A stretch of DNA of 30,252 nt, taken from the NCBI GenBank assembly GCA_048594975.1, contig JBMDXQ010000162.1:1-30252 (forward strand), given 5' to 3'. This stretch comes from JBMDXB01 sp048594975 (lineage in GTDB: Bacteria > Acidobacteriota > Vicinamibacteria > Vicinamibacterales > 2-12-FULL-66-21). The notes under the pieces are model-generated. The model was not told the DNA's origin, searched no databases, and worked only from the letters and a program-made list of their open reading frames with translations. This document shows, piece after piece, positions 27,036 through 30,252 of this stretch; positions within the stretch are counted from its first letter, which is position 1; every line of letters begins with the position of its first letter. A program made the position numbers and the translations under genes.

Positions 27036-27602
27036 GCCGGGAGGAGGGCTGCAAGAAACGTGCGGGGAGACGGCGTAAGCAGCCACGGCGAACGACCATC
27101 TCAACGTTGAACCGGCTGATCAACACATGCGTGGAACGCCGCCGCCGTCGTCCCGTCCGCCGCGGGATCCGTGACCCTGGTCTCGTACTCGACGGCGTGT
27201 GATGGTACCCGCGCGGGCACTCGCGACCCGCCGCGCTTCTACCAATCGGGCAGACCGTACCTGTCTTGCTCACGTAATCGCGCGCAGGCGCCCTGTGATG
27301 CCCAGCACGGCGATTGCCCGTCGGACGCGCCGCAACCGTCGTCACACGCAGACTCCCCGATGTTGGCGTCGCGGATGGGCCGGTCCTTCGCGCGGCAGGC
27401 ATCCGGTGCGTCCCGCGGTTGACGTTGACCGCGCCGATGGCGCCGCGCTCGGGCCAACGGCAGCGGCGGAACCCTGCAACCATTCGGCGGACAACACGTT
27501 CGGGAAACATCACGCGCGCGCGACGGCCGGCAACGCCCTTGCCCCGGGGCCGTCGCATCCCGTCGCCGCGGTCACCGTCAGCGCGAGGAAAGGACCGTCA
27601 CC
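27036..27602. other. Long divergent upstream region with a 10-bp palindrome
   Basis: About 570 bp between the debranching-type gene and the exported two-gene operon. It holds the perfect palindrome TCAACGTTGA (27101-27110), 66 bp upstream of the glucosidase ATG, which has the central CG of many LacI-type operators. TTGACGTTGACCGC (about 27419-27432) is a direct-repeat pair of GTTGAC. No family-like protein was seen in any frame, and no clear promoter pair was recognised. Confidence 0.35.
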
Positions 27603-28127
27603 ATGCCCGCAACGCTTGCTGCTCTTCTCGCCGTCTGCACGGCTCTCGCAGCACTCGAGCAGGGGCGTCCAGAGAAGCGCCCGTCCACGGAGATCGTGCG
27701 CATCGATGGCGCGAAGAACCCCGAGATGATTCCCGAATGGAGCGCATGGGAGTTCGCGTTGAGCGTCCTGGCGAAGGGACCGGGGGAGATCCCCGCGGAG
27801 CTGATCCCGCATTTTTCGGTACAGGAATCGGCGCTCCTGTTGAAGGCGGCCGCCGCCCAGCGGCAGCGCGAGGCGGATTACCACGAGCGTGTGAAGCGCG
27901 AACTGTTCCCGCTCAACGGCAAGGAACCGCGGGAACGGATCCAGGAGCTCAGTCAGGAGTTGGCGCTGGAGTATCGCTGGCAGTTGCTGCGCGCCAGGGA
28001 CCGCCTGCTCGCGGCGCTGAATCCCGCCGCGCAGTCGGGGCTGACCGCCTGGGTGGAATCGACGAAGAAGGGAACCACGATCAGCATCCTCAGGAAGGAC
28101 CTCCCGTTTTTCCGTCAACCGCAGTGA
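27603..28127 (+). CDS. Exported protein of unknown function, first gene of a secreted pair
   Basis: A 174-residue protein. The short N-terminus MPATLAALLAVCTALAA has the hydrophobic core of a signal peptide, although the usual basic residues at the very start are missing. The mature part is charged and mostly helical, with A-A-A-A-Q-R-Q-R-E-A-D-Y-H-E-R-V-K-R and L-R-A-R-D-R-L-L-A-A-L-N-P-A as clear amphipathic stretches. I do not recognise a family. A strong Shine-Dalgarno (AGGAAAGGA, about 12 nt before the ATG) supports the start. Its stop is 15 bp before the ATG of the next exported protein, so the two form an operon and may act together outside the cytoplasm. Confidence 0.8.
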   Translation: MPATLAALLAVCTALAALEQGRPEKRPSTEIVRIDGAKNPEMIPEWSAWEFALSVLAKGPGEIPAELIPHFSVQESALLLKAAAAQRQREADYHERVKRELFPLNGKEPRERIQELSQELALEYRWQLLRARDRLLAALNPAAQSGLTAWVESTKKGTTISILRKDLPFFRQPQ

Positions 28128-28142
28128 AGCTGGAGGTGTCAC

Positions 28143-29186
28143 ATGAGGCTGGTCACGGCCGCCCCGGCGGCGGCGCTGGTCCTGCTCGCGTCCGTTCCGG
28201 CGGACGCCGAATGGTGGGAAGAGGTCAACGAATCGAACGCGCAGGAGCTCACGCTCAATTGCGGCGAGATCAAGAACTCGAACTCGAGCTGGCAGGTGGG
28301 CCGCTACAACTGGCTCGAGTACGTCGCCGAAACCAGGCGGAGCGTCAACGGTTACTGCCCCTGGATCTACGTCGGGGTCGAAGCGTGGGTCGTGGGGGTC
28401 TCCGGGTCCGCCAGGTCGGACTGGGATCTGTTCACCGCCTCGGCCGGGAAGCAGGTGCCGGTCCCGTCGTACGGGACCTGGCAGGTCAAGTCGAACCATT
28501 TCCGGAGCTGGCTCGGGATCTTCACGTACTCGAACGGCTCGGCATCGAGCGAGGTGGAGGTCGAGTACAAGCCCGAGGAAGATTCAGACTACAACCCTGA
28601 GGATCCGCTCCCGGTCACCAACGACCCGTACAACCCGAACATCGTCTCCCCCATCATCGTAGACGTCGCGCGGACCGGGTTCCGCCTCACCTCGGTTGAG
28701 GACGGCGTGCTCTTCGACGTCGACGCCGACGGTCAGCTGGATCGCGTCGCCTGGACGGCCGCCGACGGAGACGACGAGTTCCTGGTGATGGATCGGAACG
28801 GCAACGGCCGGATAGACGACGGCTCGGAGCTGTTCGGGAACTACACGCCGGTGTTCCCGGGCACCGACGTGACGGCGGAGAACGGGTTCGATGCGCTGCG
28901 GTTCCTCGAAGGCCCGAGTTACGGGCGCGCGGTCATCGACCAGGTCCTCGACGCGAGGGACTCCGGCTTCGGAACGCTGCGCCTGTGGCGCGACGCGAAC
29001 CACAACGGCCTCTCCGAACCCGGGGAACTGCGCACGCTCGAGAGCGCGGGGCTGCTGGGGCTCGAGACGGAGTACAAGCTGTCCGGCCGGCGTGATCGAT
29101 ATGGCAACGAGTTCCGGCAGCGGGCACTCGCGCGCGCCGCGGACGGCGCCTATTACGTCTACGACGTCTGGTTGAAGCGGCAGTAG
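28143..29186 (+). CDS. Exported protein with EF-hand/dockerin-like calcium loops
   Basis: A 347-residue protein with a signal peptide (about 1-22, ending A-D-A). Residues 23-145 form a beta-rich region of unknown type with two cysteines (C40 and C72) that could pair. An acidic linker (E-E-D-S-D-Y-N-P-E-D, about 145-160) follows. The C-terminal part (about 170-347) has three Asp-rich loops: D-V-D-A-D-G-Q-L-D (near 193), D217-R-N-G-N-G-R-I-D-D-G-S-E229 and D284-A-N-H-N-G-L-S-E-P-G-E295, the last two of EF-hand/dockerin spacing. Similar C-terminal regions occur in large secreted or RTX-like proteins; here it is stand-alone. It probably binds calcium outside the cell. GGAGGTG before the ATG supports the start. 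The gene ends at a hairpin. Confidence 0.85.
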   Translation: MRLVTAAPAAALVLLASVPADAEWWEEVNESNAQELTLNCGEIKNSNSSWQVGRYNWLEYVAETRRSVNGYCPWIYVGVEAWVVGVSGSARSDWDLFTASAGKQVPVPSYGTWQVKSNHFRSWLGIFTYSNGSASSEVEVEYKPEEDSDYNPEDPLPVTNDPYNPNIVSPIIVDVARTGFRLTSVEDGVLFDVDADGQLDRVAWTAADGDDEFLVMDRNGNGRIDDGSELFGNYTPVFPGTDVTAENGFDALRFLEGPSYGRAVIDQVLDARDSGFGTLRLWRDANHNGLSEPGELRTLESAGLLGLETEYKLSGRRDRYGNEFRQRALARAADGAYYVYDVWLKRQ

Positions 29187-29207
29187 GGCGCGCCACTTGT
29201 GTACTCA

Positions 29208-29237
29208 CGGAGGCCGGACCATACGGTCCGGCCTCCG
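29208..29237 (+). terminator. Stable hairpin after the exported pair, possible terminator
   Basis: GGAGGCCGGACC (29209-29220) pairs perfectly with GGTCCGGCCTCC (29225-29236) around an ATAC loop; C29208-G29237 extends it. It begins 22 bp after the stop codon. There is no T-run, so termination efficiency is uncertain. Confidence 0.5.
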
Positions 29238-29566
29238 CTGCGTACGCGCCGCTCGCGTGGACCAACGTACTGCGGTTGCCGTCGCCGGGGCAGTCTTTCG
29301 CGAGTGATCGACCCGATCCACAGGCTTCGCGGCATCGCCGGTTGACGAAACGCCCCCGAGCACGGAGGCGTGTCCGCCGGCGCGAGCGCCGCGAATGCTC
29401 AATACCAGCCGGCAGAACGACTTCGGCGAACCTCCCGTGTCCTGCGCAGGTCGGCGCATGTGTTGCGTCCAGCGAGAGCGGTCCCGTGATGCCTGGCCGT
29501 CGTATCTGGACGGCTTCGACCCCCTGCAAGGCAGCGGGACCGACCACCTTTCACCTGGAGGACAGC
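29238..29566. other. Leader region ahead of the comEA-like gene, no gene seen
   Basis: About 330 bp. It ends in CTGGAGGACAGC, a good Shine-Dalgarno for the next gene. No family-like coding frame, tRNA cloverleaf or clear promoter pair was recognised. Confidence 0.35.
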
Positions 29567-29923
29567 ATGGGTCGAGTCAGTCGGACACTCGTGAGCTGCG
29601 TGGCCGCCGCACTGATGCTCGGTGCGGCGGCGCCGCTGGCGGCCCCGGCTCAGGACAAGCCGGCGGCCGCGAAAGCCGTCACCCCGGCCGCGCCGGTGAA
29701 CCTCAACACCGCCACGCAGGCGCAGCTCGAGACGCTGCCCGGCATCGGCGCCGCCACCGCGAAGCGGATCCTCGAGTACCGGCAGAAGACCGGCGGCTTC
29801 AAGAAGATCGAGGAACTTCTGGAAAACTCACGTTCAGGCCCATATCTATTGAGTATTCTGCTATTCTGCCCCAGGCAACCTGTCTCTCAAAGTCTCCAAA
29901 AACCTCAGGAAATCTCGCGGTGA
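29567..29923 (+). CDS. ComEA-like exported helix-hairpin-helix protein, C-terminus replaced
   Basis: The frame encodes 118 residues. A signal peptide (about 1-28, ending P-A-Q) and a short A/K/P linker lead into V-N-L-N-T-A-T-Q-A-Q-L-E-T-L-P-G-I-G-A-A-T-A-K-R-I-L-E-Y, the first helix-hairpin-helix of a ComEA domain, which binds DNA in natural transformation. Family members continue after K-K-I-E-E-L with a second hairpin ending in a G-I-G motif. Here, after E-E-L (about residue 85), the sequence changes to N-S-R-S-G-P-Y-L-L-S and loses all family similarity, and base composition drops sharply at the same place. The C-terminal half is therefore missing, and the protein is probably non-functional or altered. 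GGAGGA before the ATG supports the start. An assembly chimera cannot be ruled out. Confidence 0.7.
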   Translation: MGRVSRTLVSCVAAALMLGAAAPLAAPAQDKPAAAKAVTPAAPVNLNTATQAQLETLPGIGAATAKRILEYRQKTGGFKKIEELLENSRSGPYLLSILLFCPRQPVSQSLQKPQEISR

Positions 29924-30252
29924 TTCGCAAGTGGTGGGCGCAGTGGTGGGCGCACCTGGCATCCGGTTGTTCACGGCCCGAGATGGCGAGTCCCATCCAC
30001 GGCCGCTGATGAGCTCCTTGTCCCTTTGAAGACCGTGGGAACCGGGACCGGCCGTGATCTCTTCAATCGATAGCGCCTAAAGGCCAATTGCAGTCTTGCG
30101 AAGGCCAGCAACGACGACGGCGTTGCCTGCACCAATGACGACACCGCGGTTCCCGTCTCACCGAGCCCCAGACCAACACTAAACTCAAGACCACGACGGA
30201 GGACTGGCATCACGCCTGTTGCGCCGGACCTGTGGCTGATCCGCAACGGCGA
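29924..30252. other. Low-GC right edge with a 12-bp tandem repeat, unassigned
   Basis: The sequence from about 29815 to the end is distinctly less GC-rich than the rest of the window. It holds GTGGTGGGCGCA twice in tandem (29931-29942 and 29943-29954). Short open frames exist on both strands (for example minus-strand 30246-29971), but none shows recognisable family motifs. It may be one end of an integrated element or a recombined fragment. Confidence 0.35.

Noticed and set aside
27314..28600. A 428-codon plus-strand open frame
   Set aside because: It overlaps both exported-protein genes in another frame, is very R/G-rich and has no ribosome-binding site; the other frame has signal peptides and good Shine-Dalgarno sites.
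29931..29954. Possible tRNA 3' end (TGCGCCCACCA on the minus strand) as an attachment site
   Set aside because: No T-arm with a GGTTCRA-type loop and no cloverleaf could be built; the match is limited to the last few bases.
29971..30246. A minus-strand frame at the right edge with a hydrophobic G-L-G-L-G-E-T stretch resembling the N-terminus of FtsX/MacB-type permeases
   Set aside because: The similarity is limited to a few residues and the following sequence does not continue like a permease; it also ends within the window without other motifs.

Overview
The window is a high-GC (by eye roughly two thirds G+C) bacterial chromosome segment made mostly of housekeeping, DNA-repair and cell-envelope genes. 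Gene content and order (ligA followed by an HtrA protease and an NtrC-type regulator, a DUF4398-like lipoprotein, an orphan LarC, DUF4440-like secreted proteins, many secreted proteins of unknown role) best fit Acidobacteriota, probably Vicinamibacteria. This placement is inference from family content; no 16S rRNA gene is present. I see no tRNA, CRISPR array, complete insertion sequence or obvious prophage.

Layout. 1-1893 (+): the 3' end of dapF, overlapping a DASS/SLC13 transporter. 2106-2687 (-): a small DUF4398-like lipoprotein. 2719-8711 (+): radC, larC, metG, tatD-like DNase and a trans-polyprenyl diphosphate synthase. 8823-14483 (+): macro-domain protein, NAD-dependent DNA ligase ligA, an HtrA/Deg protease starting 5 bp after ligA, and a sigma-54-dependent response regulator. 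14617-15130 (+): the RNase P RNA gene rnpB with a large extra hairpin domain and its own terminator. 15257-16414 (+): an exported amidohydrolase ending in a textbook terminator. 16494-17447 (+): a sugar-nucleotide epimerase. 17537-18754 (+): a stand-alone LigD-type polymerase/primase domain protein. It runs head-on into a minus-strand operon (23681 to 18761): nucleotidyltransferase, uvrA and a LigC-type ATP-dependent ligase, each overlapping the next by 4 bp. 23756-24640 (+): an exported protein with two SnoaL/DUF4440-like domains. 24801-27035 (-): a glycogen-debranching-type glucosidase. 27603-29186 (+): a two-gene operon of exported proteins, the second with EF-hand/dockerin-like calcium loops. 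29567-29923 (+): a ComEA-like helix-hairpin-helix protein whose 3' end is replaced where base composition falls, suggesting a recombination junction near the right edge.

How the genes relate. DNA maintenance dominates: RadC, TatD-type nuclease, NAD ligase, UvrA, ATP ligase and a repair polymerase. The polymerase and LigC-type ligase are two of the three parts of bacterial end joining; Ku is not in this window. The features that most deserve follow-up are the overlapping nucleotidyltransferase-uvrA-ligC operon, the repeat-like expansion inside rnpB, the cysteine-to-serine change at the second catalytic site of dapF, the altered first zinc module of UvrA, and the broken comEA at the right end. 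I did not find a convincing, wholly new multi-gene system.
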